From the NCBI GenBank assembly GCA_963573385.1, contig CAUYLG010065945.1, positions 1-64,000 on the forward strand: DNA of 64,000 nt, in the 5' to 3' direction. This stretch comes from Cacajao melanocephalus. Taxonomy: Eukaryota > Chordata > Mammalia > Primates > Pitheciidae. A model generated the notes under the pieces. That model was not told where the DNA came from. It saw only the letters and a program-made list of their open reading frames with translations, and did not search any database. Shown here in pieces: positions 40,780-55,624 of this stretch; the first letter of the stretch is position 1, and each line of letters opens with the position of its first letter. The position numbers and the translations under genes are program-made.

Positions 40780-41440
40780 AGTCAGGGTCCAGTTAGGAGA
40801 TGGAACCCATGCCAGTTATTGTAACAGAGAGAATTTGATGTAAAGAATTGCTAACTGGGCAACTTGAAAGGCAAAGAGAAGGGCAGTAGGGAATCAAAGA
40901 GGCTGCTGTTGCAGGAAGCAGCTACTCCAAGGACTGGGAGTAAATGGAGAGCTGGAATTATGAAAACTGAGAGGCTTGGAGGAAGAGCCCCGCAGAGCTG
41001 CAAGTCAGACCTTTGGGGTGGGGTACTGCTTGCTGCTGTTTCTCTCTGAGCTGAGAGAAGGGGTCTGCAGGGCTAGACACTGAGCTCTGAGGAAGGGGTT
41101 CTGGAAGCTAGGGCTGGTATCTGAGGAGAAGCGATGGAGCTGGTTCTGCCAGCGCTGGAAAAACTGCAAGCTGGATTCAGCTGTTCCTACTGCTGGCGTT
41201 GCTGGAATGAGACGCCCCTGGCAGGTAGGAGCAGCCAGAATGTCTTCATGGAGACCACAGCAGGAACTAAACAGGAAGAAATGAGCCCTTCAGCCTTGCA
41301 GTCTCCCTCCAGCGTCCCCTATTGGCAGAACCTAGAAGAGACGCTGGAGCCAAGCTTCCCTGTAAGCCCAGCCTAAGCACCAGGAAGAAGCGCCTGGAAG
41401 GGCAGATTTGAAAAGAAAGAGCCACAGCTTGCCACTGGGA
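40780..41440 (+). mobile_element. Probable ancient interspersed element, unnamed
   Basis: gtccagttaggagatggaac, tgtaacagagagaatttgat, then later cagtctccctccagcgtccc and ctattggcagaacctagaag are phrases I associate with a common old mammalian repeat, family not fixed. An 80-codon ATG frame at 41134-41376 falls in it and is likely fortuitous. Confidence 0.45.
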
Positions 41441-41624
41441 CAGTGAACCATATAGATTGTATGGAAGGTTCCAGAGAGGAGGCTGAGGAGGCTGCTCACC
41501 CTGCACAGGGCTCAGCATTTTATGATTCCCTTTCCTGCAAAATTAATCCCCATTGAACTTCTCTCCCTTTGTGTCTCTCCTCCATATCCCTGACTATAGC
41601 TCTCTTTCCTTTAAAAAATGATAC
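41441..41624. other. Unassigned DNA
   Basis: Nothing recognised. It ends in the Alu target sequence aaaaaatgatacca. Confidence 0.5.
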
Positions 41625-41867
41625 CACCTGAGGTCAGGAGTTCGAGACCAGCCTGGCCAACATGGTGAAACCAGGTCTTTACTAAAAATACAAAAATTAG
41701 CTGGGCATGGTGGCACATGCCTATAATCCCAGCTACTCAGGAGGCAGAGGCAGGAGAATCACTTGAACCCAGGAGGCAGAGATTGAGGTCAACTGAGATC
41801 ACACCACTGCACTCCAGCCTGGGTGACAGAGTGAGACTCCATCTCGAAAAAACAAAAACAAAAAAAG
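41625..41867 (+). mobile_element. 5'-truncated Alu (S-like)
   Basis: Begins inside the left arm at cctgaggtcaggagttcgag and runs to an interrupted A tail. Flanks aatgatacca and aaagatacca show it was truncated at insertion, not later. Confidence 0.95.
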
Positions 41868-41934
41868 ATACCAAGCTATCAGTGCTAATCTTCCAACCCT
41901 GAGTCCATCCCCTGTCCATAAAAGTTGTGTTAGA

Positions 41935-42255
41935 ATTTTAAATATTTTCAACACAAAAATATAAGGCCTGGAACAGTGGCTCATACATGTAATCCCAACA
42001 CTGTAGGAGGCCGAGGCATAGGATCGCTTGAGCCTAGGAGTTCATGGCTGCAGTGAGCTGTGATTGCAGCACTGCACTGCACTCCAGCCTGGACAACAAA
42101 CTAGACCCTGTCTGAAAAGCTAATAAATAAATAAGCAAGGTGATGGATGTGTTAAGCTTGATGTAATCATTCTGCAATGTAAACAGATACTAAAAAATCA
42201 CATGTGCCCCATAAATATGTAAGTATAATTATTATTTGTCAACAAAAATGTAATT
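41935..42255 (+). mobile_element. Old L1 (L1M) 3' UTR split by an Alu monomer
   Basis: aaatattttcaacacaaaaa before and aggtgatggatgtgttaagc, taatcattctgcaatgtaaa, ccccataaatatgtaagtat after the monomer form one L1M 3' end. Confidence 0.82.
41967..42120 (+). mobile_element. Free right Alu monomer (FRAM) or fused Alu
   Basis: One monomer of about 155 bp: ggcctggaacagtggctcat joined through ggatcgcttgagcctaggag directly to ggctgcagtgagctgtgatt and gcactccagcctggacaaca. That is the 7SL-like right-arm layout without a left arm. An Alu with an exact arm-to-arm deletion is the alternative. A duplicated gcact is present. Confidence 0.75.
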
Positions 42256-42780
<525 letters not shown>

Positions 42781-43034
42781 TTAATGCAAAATAATAAAGA
42801 ATAAGTAACAAATAAGCATTAAAATGATAGCTGGAAAGCAAATGAGATTAAAACTTGAAAATGAAATGTAAACAACATAAAAAATTTAAAACCCACCAGT
42901 AACACTTTAAAACCAGTAAAATTGAATTGCTTTGCTTTTTGGATAAGAAAGTATAATTAATTTTAAGATAAGAGAAAACAGGGGAAGGTAAGATGGAAAC
43001 AATGAGCTTAAATGTAACCGTACATAATAATAAT

Positions 43035-43228
43035 CTCCAGGTACTAAGCATTTAAAGAATGAATGACAAGCACTCTACTAAGTACTTTGAAAGTGGTGTC
43101 TCATTTAAACCTCACAATAGCTCTGTAAGGCAGATGCTGCTGTTATCCTCATATTTTATAGATGAGAAAACTGAGACGCAGCTCATGAAATTACGGACCT
43201 GGAATTTAATTCAGCCAGTTCCATCTCG
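43035..43228 (-). repeat. MIR SINE
   Basis: Plus-order landmarks: gacaagcactctactaagta, gtctcatttaaacctcacaa, tagctctgtaaggcagatgc, attttatagatgagaaaact, gagacgcag. Confidence 0.87.
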
Positions 43229-44347
43229 ATGCGGAGCTGGAGTTCGGTAGGAAAGCTATGAGATAGTGCGCCGTGGATGCAGGAAGAGACAAATTCAAGG
43301 GAGTAGGTGCATGTGATGTCAATGAGATCCCAAAGTAATACTGAAATAGTGAGTTATTCAACAAAACATGTCTGTGATAAGAGGACAATGAGGGCCAAAA
43401 TCAGAAAGGAGAGTATGGACGAAATGGGAGGAAACAAACTACAAAACTCAAGGACCTAGGGAATCAGCCATGTCCCTGTGAAACTGGCTTGCTCCTCAAA
43501 GCCCTCTCTTTCCCTGTCATGCAGCTCCCTGGCCCCCTGGACGTTTGCTCTCCTTTGCTTCCCCCTCCACTCCATGAAGTGGCCTGGCCCCTTCAGTAGA
43601 CCTCGCTTCTATCCTGCCTGGCCAAGGGCCATGCACTGCTGCCTGGTAGCAATTGCATGCCAGTTGCTTCAACATCCCAGGTCTCTCCAGCCTGACATCC
43701 GAGTGAGGTCACGTGGGCAGGAATGTCCTCATCGCTCTCCAAGACCCTGTGTTTACCCAAGAAATGCAGTCCTCGAGGAGATCTGTTCCTCTGTTACATC
43801 TGAGAATCCCAAATAAATGATCTACTACGAGCCCAAGCAGCTACTCTCCACTGGTATCAGTTGCTGTGATTTGTGCCACCATCTCAACTCTTATGCTCTG
43901 GCAGAGTAGTTTGAAGTTCTGGGCAGCCCAGAAAACTGCAGGCATGTTTCCTAGTAGGATGCACTTTGCTGGATAGAGGGTGAGCATTGGAAAACACCAC
44001 AGTGGCCACATCCGTCCTGCGGACTCCCAGCTCACCAAAGAGCCAGAGAGGAAACTCCAGGCAAGCAGTTAGGTATGCTATGACACGTGGTCAGTGATGA
44101 ATAAGTAGAATATTCTGTCTTGTGAATATTACTGTGGGATTTGTTTTTCAAGAATTGCATACATGATGTGCACATTTTCTACGATTTGATAATTATGGAC
44201 AAACTCCTAAGCATTAGTGTGAAGTTGGCATTTTGAGCACCAAAGTTTACAAGTATGCTTGCGTGTGGAACAGTTGCTAGGCAATACAACTGAATACAAT
44301 AATAACTTAGTGGTACAGTGAACTTTGTCGTAACTAGGAGTGATTTT
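43229..44347. other. Unassigned DNA
   Basis: No transposon recognised. A 112-codon plus frame at 43478-43816 is cysteine- and proline-rich without recognisable family, in a locally GC-richer stretch. Confidence 0.45.
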
Positions 44348-45592
<1,245 letters not shown>

Positions 45593-45603
45593 ATAACAGG
45601 AAC

Positions 45604-45903
45604 TTTTTTTTTTTTTCTGACACAGAGTTTTGCTCTTTTTGCCCAGACTGGAGTGCAGTGGCACGATCTCGGCTCACTGCAACCTCCACCTCCCGGGTTG
45701 AAGTGATTCTTCTGCCTCAGCCTCCCAAGTAGCTGGGATTACAGGTGCCTGCCACCACTCCCAGCTAACTTTTTATAATTTTAGTAGAGATGGGTCTTCA
45801 CCATGTTGGCCAGGCTTCTCTTGACCTCCTGACTTCAAGTGATCTGCCCACCACGACCTTCCAAAGTGCTGGGATTACTGGCATGATCCACCTCGCCTGG
45901 CTG
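45604..45903 (-). mobile_element. Alu (S-like), minus strand
   Basis: Perfect 11-bp target duplication ataacaggaac at 45593-45603 and 45904-45914. Confidence 0.97.
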
Positions 45904-45914
45904 ATAACAGGAAC

Positions 45915-46486
<572 letters not shown>

Positions 46487-46494
46487 AGTTCCTG

Positions 46495-47930
46495 GCCATT
46501 TTAACTAACTTGCCTTTCCTGGAAAAGCCTTTGTTGATGCGCTGCCTCCACTGATGTTTCACAAAAGCTCACACAGAGATATAATAGCTGCTCTGTAAAT
46601 ATGCTGAAGAAAACGTTTCAGAGTGTCGTGAAGTGGTAAGGAACTACCAGGCTTAGATTCTTAGTTTATATGGGTCCAATATAAGCGGAAAAACTGTGAC
46701 AGCACGTACAGTAGGTACCTTTTGTATAACCTTTCCTGAGCTGTTTGCACGCAGGGGCCACAGTGCACTGAATCCAAGGCTTTGCTACTATTCATCTTAT
46801 CCCGGGCTTTGTCCTCAGAAAAGGAGCTGGTTCCATTCTGGTCTTTGCAGTCATGAATATGACCACCTTCCTGCTGGCAATCATGTAAGGAACTGATTAG
46901 CCCCAGCTTGACTCTCCCTGCAGCAGGGACACCTGGAGATCTCACTGCACGGAGAGTCAGGCTTGATGTTCAAAACTGAGCAAGTTTATTTGTTACGCGA
47001 GGAGAGAATGGAATAAGTGGGGAACCTTAGGGAAATAATCTTTACAGGTAGTTTTGTCTCTCACTGCAGTCCGACTTCCTTCTGCTATTTTCTGATGGGA
47101 ACTGAGTATTTTTTTTTTATGAAAGAAAGCACAGGGGAGACAATTTACTTTTGTCAGAAAGATTTACCGTCTCTTGCAGATGTGACTCCCTCCTAGGTAT
47201 GTTTTTTCCTTTTTAAATTCCACCAAATTCCTAAAATAAGATTCTGGAGCTTCAGTTTCTGGTGCTTGCTCTATTTCTAATTTGCTGGATTTTAACAGGT
47301 AATATCCTTAAACACGCGGGGCCTGTTTCTACTCAAGCAAAAATAAGAATTAAGACTTGTAGCCTACATCAAAAGCAGTGCCAAGGGAATCTGGTAGATT
47401 ATTTTTGATGTTTGGGAGAAAGAAATAGCATCTAGTACTACTGCTAATTCTCATTGTTCTGTGTAAGCCTGCCAGAGAATAAGAATGCCTATTTAACTTT
47501 TAAGAAATGAAAAAAAAAAATGTAAGGGAACGGAGAGATGATGATTTAATACTTTGACCAATCTAAAATGAAATAGGGGCACTTCTCTGAGACATGGATG
47601 TAGTTCCTAATTTTAAGCTAAGAGTATCAGAAAAATCAGCTAAGCTATTTTTCAAAGGGCATGTGCAAAAGAATAATATAATGTTAAGAGATTAATAATA
47701 GATCATACATAGATTAATATGAATGATATAATATGATAGATAATATAGATTAATAATACTATACATGGAATATTTCTTAGAATCAAAAGACGCTTTTATG
47801 TGTTTTAAGGAGATAAAAGAGAGACAGCCATAAAATAAGAGGTTTCAGAAACTTTATCCTGCTGACATCTCAGAAATGAGCAGTTCCTGAAGGAGGGAGC
47901 CTCCCCGTTTTTTGTTGTTTTGTTTCTGTG
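46495..47930. other. Unassigned DNA
   Basis: No transposon recognised. A 94-codon minus frame at 46661-46945 is open and of mixed composition; I recognise no protein in it. 47500-47810 is AT-rich with repeated 'gataatata' text. Confidence 0.45.
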
Positions 47931-48195
47931 TTTGTTTTGAGACAGTCTCTCTCTGTCACCAGGCTGGAGTGCAATGGCGCGATCTCGGCTCACTGCAACC
48001 GATTCTCCTGCTTCAGCCTCCCGAGTAGCTAGGATTACAGGCACGTGCCACCACGCCCAACTAATTTTTGTATTTTTAGTAAAGACGGGGTTTCACCACA
48101 TTGGCCAAGATGGGCTCCATCTCCCGACCTCGTCATGCGCCCACCTTGGCCTCCCAAAGTCCTGGGATTACAGGTGTGACCCACTGCACCTGGCA
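47931..48195 (-). mobile_element. Alu with internal deletion, minus strand
   Basis: Jumps from ctcactgcaacc to gattctcctgcttcagcc, losing about 25 bp of the right arm. It otherwise runs to cactgcacctggca. CpG retention (ggcgcgatctcg) suggests AluS or Y. Confidence 0.95.
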
Positions 48196-48197
48196 CC

Positions 48198-48312
48198 CTC
48201 TTTGTTTTTTAACACCCTTTCCCCACAATGCCCAGCATAGTGCTGTGAGAAGTAAAAGGAGCTTAAGTAGGGTTGATGAGTGAATGAAGGAATGCAGAGG
48301 TGGATGAGTCAG
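48198..48312 (+). mobile_element. L2 LINE 3' terminus
   Basis: cacaatgcccagcatagtgc then a diverged stretch and tgatgagtgaatgaaggaat match the L2 end, where 'tgaatgaatgaa' repeats occur. Confidence 0.65.
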
Positions 48313-48364
48313 TGAAGGAATAAGGGAATGTTCTCGCATTGCTAGAGTGCTTTGTTGTTTGTTT

Positions 48365-48485
48365 TTGTTTTTACTTTTGTGGTTATAGAAGCTGATTGTA
48401 GGAAATTTTCAAAATGAAGATAAGTATAAAAATGAAAATTAAAATCACAGAGGAAACCCCTCGGGTCTTCTTCACTTACAGGTTT
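48365..48485. mobile_element. Ancient L1-like fragment
   Basis: aggaaattttcaaaatgaag, ataagtataaaaatgaaaat and taaaatcacagaggaaaccc follow the same old L1 3' UTR segment as at 33765. Confidence 0.5.
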
Positions 48486-48879
48486 GTGCTTTTGCCAACA
48501 TATATAGCTAGTTATGTAAATGTAATGCATAGAAATTCTGTGTCTTAAAGTCTGGTCTTCATGGAATTAAAAAAGAAGGGGAATTTCCATAGTTTGTATC
48601 AACTTTGATACAGGAAAAATTCAGAGAAGCAGGGGACATGGGTTGGAATGGATCAGTGTTCACAACAGACGCTTCTAGGGACCAAGATGTCAAGGAAAGG
48701 AGATATTTCCATCAGTATCAAACTAAGAAGTGAGCCAGTGTCTTAGTGAGAGGAGCCTGGAATTTGTAGTTGTTTTAAATTAGTAGACCAGAACTGCTGA
48801 TCCCTACTGCATCCTTTTGCATGGGTTTCCAGGCCATCTTTTATTGCTTATGAATGTTTCTGGTCTCTTCTCTACCCAC
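48486..48879. other. Unassigned DNA
   Basis: Nothing recognised. Confidence 0.5.
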
Positions 48880-49000
48880 ATAAATTGTATGTTCTTCAAA
48901 GACCAGACTGGGTCTTGTTCTGAATTCATCCTTCTGGTTTTTCATTCACTTCACAAGTTTTCATTGCACACTCAGTGTGTGTGTGTGTGTGTGTGTGTGG
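48880..49000 (+). repeat. L2-like piece followed by (TG)n
   Basis: gtatgttcttcaaagaccag, actgggtcttgttctgaatt resemble the L2 3' UTR. A pure (TG)n run of about 12 units lies at 48976-48999. Confidence 0.55.
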
Positions 49001-51046
49001 TAAAACAGCAAGAATTAAAAAGCAATGAAATATGACATTTCCGTTTTCTGGAAGTTTGGTTTCTGGGTGATAAGACAGTTTCTGGACCCGAAAGTGTTAA
49101 GTAAAAATGTCAGCAAAGGTTCGCTCATGCTTCCATTGCACAGTTCCCTACATGAGGCACAAAACTTGGTGCATTATTCTCAGTTGATGGATTGATTAAT
49201 TAAGAGGCAACCTATCAGGGAAAAAGCAAGGTAAAGTTCTGTTCGTTGGTTTACAGACAGTCTAATGTGCTTAGAAATCCACCAAAGTAAGAATGTGTTC
49301 TTCCCAAGATCATGATTACCAGAAATCCCATTCAAACAAAAAATAAAATTAGCCCCAGAGTAGAATTTCTGAAAACAGTATTTAACTTGACCTAGATATT
49401 GACAAGGATAAGAGTGCAGTCCTTGATGTTGGAGTCAGCCAATACAGGCTGTTATTCTTTATTTCTTTTTGTGACATTACTGTCTGTGCAAATATATTTA
49501 GTTCACATTGCTGTGTACACAGCGCTGACAACCGCAGCCTATTGGGGTGATTATAAATGCAACAGTGAATAAATAAATCATCCTTTGGTGACCCCTGGAA
49601 GAAAAAGTTGACACAAACATGCTTAAAGACTCTTTCAAGGAATTCATTATGTTTTAGAATTCAGTAACTTAGAGGAGAGATGTTCATTCCTGGAAACTCA
49701 CAGAATAAAATCACACCTTGGTAATACCATACTCACTGATGTACTTGAGCTTATTGTCTAATACTGTGGAGGGAATAAGAAAGCTCTTCTTTGGAGAGGT
49801 TTAAAGAGGAGATGAAAATAAATAAGTCCAAGAGATCCTGAAGCTCTCTTAAGGAAAGACATTAAAAGGAGAAGGTTCTTACATACACATGAAGATTTGA
49901 AGAGGCTGATGCTGGAAGAATTAAAGGAATGTGGAGGAAATTTATCACACAATAGTGCACTGCTGTAACAGGTTTCTTTTAGCAGAGTTTTGTTAGGTGA
50001 ATTTATATTTCCTGATATATGTATTTACAGTTTCCCATTTTTGCTTCTAAGCTAATTAGGTTATAAGAGCTGTTACTTTAAACAAGTTGATCAATCTCTC
50101 TTAACATCTTTCAAATGAGGTAAACAAAACAGGTGTGTGTGTATACACACTTATACTCAAAATGTTGCTGGATATACAGCTAAACAAAACCCAGTTAGCA
50201 ATTCTCACAAAGGTGATTTCAGGGATAAAAAATCACCAAGGAGGTAGCTGGGCACCTTTGACTGGTGCTCAGAATTGTTGATTATTAGCAACTCTGGCTT
50301 AAAGTGTGATTAGTTAAGACCAGCAGAGATTAAAACCTGGATGGAATGTCAAGCAGGGATGTGAAAGTGTGGTCTCCTGGAAGCGGAGACAGACAGTGAG
50401 TGAGAAAGTACTTTTAATTATAGAATAAAGAAAAAACAGGAAGCAAGAATGAAGCAACATCTAGGAAAGTATAGAAAGAGTTGTAATCGCTCATGAGGAG
50501 ATGAAGCATTTGCCACGAGAGAGAAAAAAAAATATCCCAGCCAGTTGAGCTGAAAAATTCTATCTAAATATGAAAGCAGGGACTATATTCTGAGGCTGGA
50601 AATATTCATCAATGTGTTAAATGTCACACATTCTAAAAATATGAGATGGATTTCAACAGCCCTATAGTTAAAGATTGATGATTGGAATTTTGCTTTTATG
50701 ATGCCATGGCAATTCACATGGTTCCTGAGTCTCCATAGCAACAGTCGATACTACTTTTTGTTCTCTTATGTAGGCACATGATGGTGGATGTACTGCATAG
50801 GAAACAGAGAGGAGCGGTTGATTGTATTTCTTAATTAGCTACATGGATATCAGGGGTCATAGGTCAGGACTTTTATTGGGATTGGTCCGGGGTCCAATCC
50901 CAATGGAGGTGGTGCTTCCACTGGCTGTTCACCTTTGAACCCACGAGCCATTGCTTTCTCTCAAGAATTACTGTTTTTGAGTTATGTGTCCATTTAGATA
51001 AAATTCTCTCAAAGCAGAGGAACCCTTCTACTTGGGATGCCCAACT
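49001..51046. other. Unassigned DNA
   Basis: Two kilobases without a clear transposon. A weak MIR-like core (gttgatcaatctctcttaac) lies near 50085. 50873-51040 may belong to the LTR that follows. No gene recognised. Confidence 0.4.
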
Positions 51047-51612
51047 GAAACCATGCCGCAAAGAGTTAAAGAAGCCAGTGACTAACTTCTTGGGCTTACA
51101 GGATAACACATAAGAAAAAACTTGCTGAAAAGCTGAAACTGAGACTATGCCCCCAAGAGTGCAACCAGTAACTAATACAAATTCTTGAGTTTGCAGGTTA
51201 ACACATAAGCAAAGAAACCTCTTACTGCAACACTAAAACTCTCTCCACCTATGAGATAAGAGAACTGGCTAATGTTGGTTGGAGCCAATATGGCTGACTG
51301 GAGTCTGTGCAGAACCAGACGTCACAACCTGAATTTCCACCTGGGTTTCACACTAACTTCCTCTAAATATGCACACACGGCCCCAGGAGGCATCACGAAG
51401 AGATAACTGAGCATGCCCAAGGACTTTGCAGACCTCCTGCTTCCTTCCACCACTCACCTGTGTATCCCCAAATCCATGCCCCTAACTTTTTCCAATAAAA
51501 AGTACTGCTTTGAAGCCACCACAGATAGACAAATTTGAGCTTGACTCCTGTCTCCTTGTGAGTAGACTTGCAATATAAAGATTTTCTTTTCTCAGAAATC
51601 CAGAATAATTGG
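51047..51612 (+). mobile_element. ERV-type LTR with internal 90-bp repeat
   Basis: LTR-like architecture on the plus strand: agataagagaactggctaat, gtctgtgcagaaccagacgt, gcatcacgaagagataactg, a polyadenylation signal in ttccaataaaaagtactg, then ctgtctccttgtgagtagac and ttcttttctcagaaatccag. A 90-bp imperfect tandem repeat occurs at 51075-51250 (ccagtgactaac / ccagtaactaat). No coding region is attached, so it is a solo LTR. Family not named. Confidence 0.7.
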
Positions 51613-51616
51613 ATAA

Positions 51617-51915
51617 TGAGTGCTGTGGCTCACACCTGTAATCCCAGCACTTTGGGGGGCCAAGGTAGAAGGATCGCTGGAGGCCAGGAATTTGAGACCA
51701 GACTGGGCAACACAAGAAAACCCCAGCTTTACAAAAAATTTATTAGCCAGGCATGGTAGCACGTGCCTGTGGTCTCAGCTACTCGAGAGGCAGGATCGCT
51801 AGAGCCTTGGAGGTGGAGGCTGCAGTGAGCTGTAATGGCACCACTGCATTCCAGCCTGGGCAACAGAGCAAGACCCTGACTCTGAAAAATGAACGAAAAC
51901 CAAATAAACAAACAA
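51617..51915 (+). mobile_element. Alu (J-like) at the LTR end
   Basis: Dimer from gagtgctgtggctcacacct to an interrupted tail ending (AAAC)n at 51900-51915. Strongly diverged. Confidence 0.93.
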
Positions 51916-52094
51916 ACACCTGGTGTCATAGTACTGGCTTCTAGCACATCCAGCAGTGAACCCTTTTTTTCTGGAAACACAGTTGTCTTGGAAGTGGTAG
52001 ATGTACCAACATGAGAGGGATCATCATTTGCTGTGAAGAAACTACCAGGTTCACTTGAGGATGAGCAACAAACTAGTCTGCTAGGCAAGCGCAT

Positions 52095-52202
52095 ACTGTG
52101 GCATCAGAATCTGTTACACAGTTTTCCTGTCTGTGAAATGGGAGTGATAACCAAAACCTTTTTCTTACTTGGAAGGTAATGTCTATGAAATATTTGGACA
52201 AG
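52095..52202 (+). repeat. MIR SINE fragment
   Basis: tggcatcagaatctgttaca, ttttcctgtctgtgaaatgg, gagtgataaccaaaac and tatgaaatatttggac fit the MIR 3' half. Confidence 0.65.
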
Positions 52203-53010
52203 TTTAGTCAAATGTCTTTTGGAAAGTGGTATACGTGTGGGAAAACCTGACTTACTGACTTAGGCTTATGTATGAGAGGTAGCAAGGTGCTGCATGATTT
52301 AACCTAGAGTCAGAATGAACCCTGTGAAGTTTGCAAGCATAATTAAGACACACAGAAATCTCTCCTGAGCTCTCATTAAATTTACAAGGCTTTTCCTACT
52401 GATGCCAACTCAAGTTCCCAACACGTTTGCTTTCTCGTTAATGAGCATCAGGCTGAGTTAAGATCTGTCTACACTCACCTTGATGTTGGCTGTTTTCAGT
52501 GGGAGTCATAAGTTGATGGACTCGAGTCCTAAATGATGACACTAACGTCTGTCACACTGACTGAATCAATTCCCTCTTTTCGTTTATTTTCTTCTTTATA
52601 TGAGAGGACATTTATATAAGAACAAAGAATGTTTCTTTGTAGAGAGAAAGCAGTCTGTAAATATTCGTTCTCTTCTTCCTCTTACCCCCCTTTCCACCTC
52701 ACATTCTTGTTTTTCTGGCATTTTGCTATTGGGATTTTAAAGGTGAGCCAGTGTCGTAGGCATGTTTGGGGCTAAGGGTGACATTGTAGCAATGCTGCAG
52801 CATCGTGACTGATGCAGGATGCTCAGCTCTTACTATCTACAGGACGCTGTACACAGAGGTGGAAATATACAGCCGTGAGACTCTGTGCTTGGGGGTTAAA
52901 ATACGGTTCAGGGTTAAAAGATAACAGCACAAGGAAACTTGAGATAAATGTCAAACAGGCAGTAGAGATAAGCGGAGGTGAACTGGGTTGTTCAGGAAAT
53001 GGTTCCCAGA
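52203..53010. other. Unassigned DNA
   Basis: No repeat or gene recognised. An 80-codon plus frame at 52812-53054 runs into the Alu. Confidence 0.5.
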
Positions 53011-53020
53011 AAGGAGTTAG

Positions 53021-53331
<311 letters not shown>

Positions 53332-53351
53332 GGAGTTCTTTTATTAGGGGA

Positions 53352-54095
<744 letters not shown>

Positions 54096-54514
54096 TGATT
54101 CCAGGCATTTTGTAAAAAAAAGTCCGGCAAATAATGAAACAAGTCATTTTTACATCAAAAACAAAAGGTTGACTAGATAAAAGATTAGCATCAAAGATAG
54201 TACCTGGAAAGTCTAAGGAAGGAGCTCCTTTGGGAGAAGGAAGGTTAGAGGGGAGTTTTGGATGTATTCAGTATGGAGAAGCTACAAGCAGGTGGAGATA
54301 TCTTCCCGATAGGACATTAGAGATGGGAAAATTGCATTGTGGGACTGCTTGAAGGCACCCCATCACCAACTCCAGGGAAACTGGGAACCCCACAGTCCCA
54401 AGGCCCATAAAGCTAATAGCATGTTTTATCTCTTTGTTTTATATCTTTCTTTCCTTCTAGTGAATTATGGAATCAAATAAAACCAAATTCCCCAAATCTA
54501 CTAACCCCCAAAAT
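54096..54514. other. Unassigned DNA
   Basis: Nothing recognised. Confidence 0.5.
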
Positions 54515-54582
54515 AAATATTTTAGCGAGTATTTATTGAGTTCCTTCTCTGTGACAGGATTCTCGGTATCCCTCCCAGCCAC
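54515..54582 (-). repeat. MIR or L2 end fragment
   Basis: agcgagtatttattgagttc and cttctctgtgacaggattct resemble the reversed 3' end shared by MIR and L2. Confidence 0.5.
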
Positions 54583-54739
54583 TGTATCTGGCTGATCTTT
54601 TTCTGTGTCCTTTTGGGGGTAAAGACATGGGATACAGGTCGAAGCAAATGTCCACAGAGCATTCCCTAAGTCATTCCTCCATGATGGCTTGGTTCCTTTA
54701 TTTACAAAGGACTCATAGAGCCAGCTGTATGTTGAAAAA

Positions 54740-54890
54740 GAAAGACCATCAGATTAGGAAGGTTGAGGATTTCTGTGATCTTAGGAAAGTCACTAAACTC
54801 TGTGACACTCAATTTACTTATCTGTGAAATGATGGACGAGTTGATACAGAATTTGACTCTAATATTCTATGATCTTGTATCATGGAGTTA
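54740..54890 (+). repeat. MIR SINE
   Basis: ttctgtgatcttaggaaagt, cactaaactctgtgacactc, aatttacttatctgtgaaat and gatggacgagttgat follow the MIR core. Confidence 0.8.
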
Positions 54891-54960
54891 GGTTCATAGT
54901 GCCTTTAAGAAATTGCATCATTGCATTTATAGAATGCAAGCTGTGTGTTGTTGTAAAGAG

Positions 54961-55059
54961 CCCTCCTCCCTCCCTCCCTCCTCCCTCCCTCCCTCCTTCC
55001 TTCTTCCCTCCCTCCCTCCCTTCCTCCCTTCCTCCCTTCCTCCCTCCCTTCCTTCTTTT
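54961..55059. repeat. 99-nt uninterrupted polypyrimidine tract
   Basis: Only C and T from 54961 to 55059, mostly CCCT/CCTT units. It sits on the tail side of a minus-strand Alu and probably grew from that A tail. On the complement it is a pure GGGA/GGAA purine run. Confidence 0.95.
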
Positions 55060-55336
55060 GAGACAAAGCCTTGCTCTGTAACCCAAGCTGCAGTACAAAG
55101 ACAGGATCATAACTCACTGCCGCCCCAAACTCCTGGGCTCAAATAATCCTGTTGCCTCTGCCTGATTAGTAGCTAGGAATGTGCACCACCATACCTAGCT
55201 AATTTTGTTATTTTTTGTAGAAATGGGGTTTCGGTATGTTGCCCAGGCTGGTCTCAAAACTCCTGGGCTCAAGTGATCTTCCCTCCTTGGCTTCCCAAAG
55301 TGCTGTGATTACAGGCATGAACCATCATCCTGGGCA
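55060..55336 (-). mobile_element. Alu (J-like), minus strand
   Basis: From tgagacaaagccttgctctg to gaaccatcatcctgggc. Highly diverged. Confidence 0.93.
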
Positions 55337-55624
55337 GAGAAGGGTATTCTTTAAGGAAACAACTTGTATCCAGGGCCCCCCTGAGCAGTCAAAGCTGTGG
55401 TCTTCTTTGCTGGATCCCATGGGGATCCTGGGGCTAAATACAACATCTGCATCCTCTGAGGCCGATAACCCTCCCTTCTCTCATGAGGATATGAATATAG
55501 GTAAGAAGGAATAGGATGCATGGTCTAGCCCCTGGGTCACCTGAGACTGAACAGAAGGGCAGCAGGGTCCCTAGACCATCATGTTTGTCATGGAACCAAA
55601 GCGCTCACTGCCCAGTCTGCCAAG
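55337..55624. other. Unassigned DNA
   Basis: No feature recognised. Confidence 0.5.

Noticed and set aside
41134..41376. 80-codon ATG frame as a small gene
   Set aside because: Falls inside a probable ancient interspersed repeat, whose phrases recur widely in mammalian DNA.
46661..46945. 94-codon minus-strand frame as a conserved small protein
   Set aside because: Mixed composition but no motif I can name, no splice context; left as unassigned.
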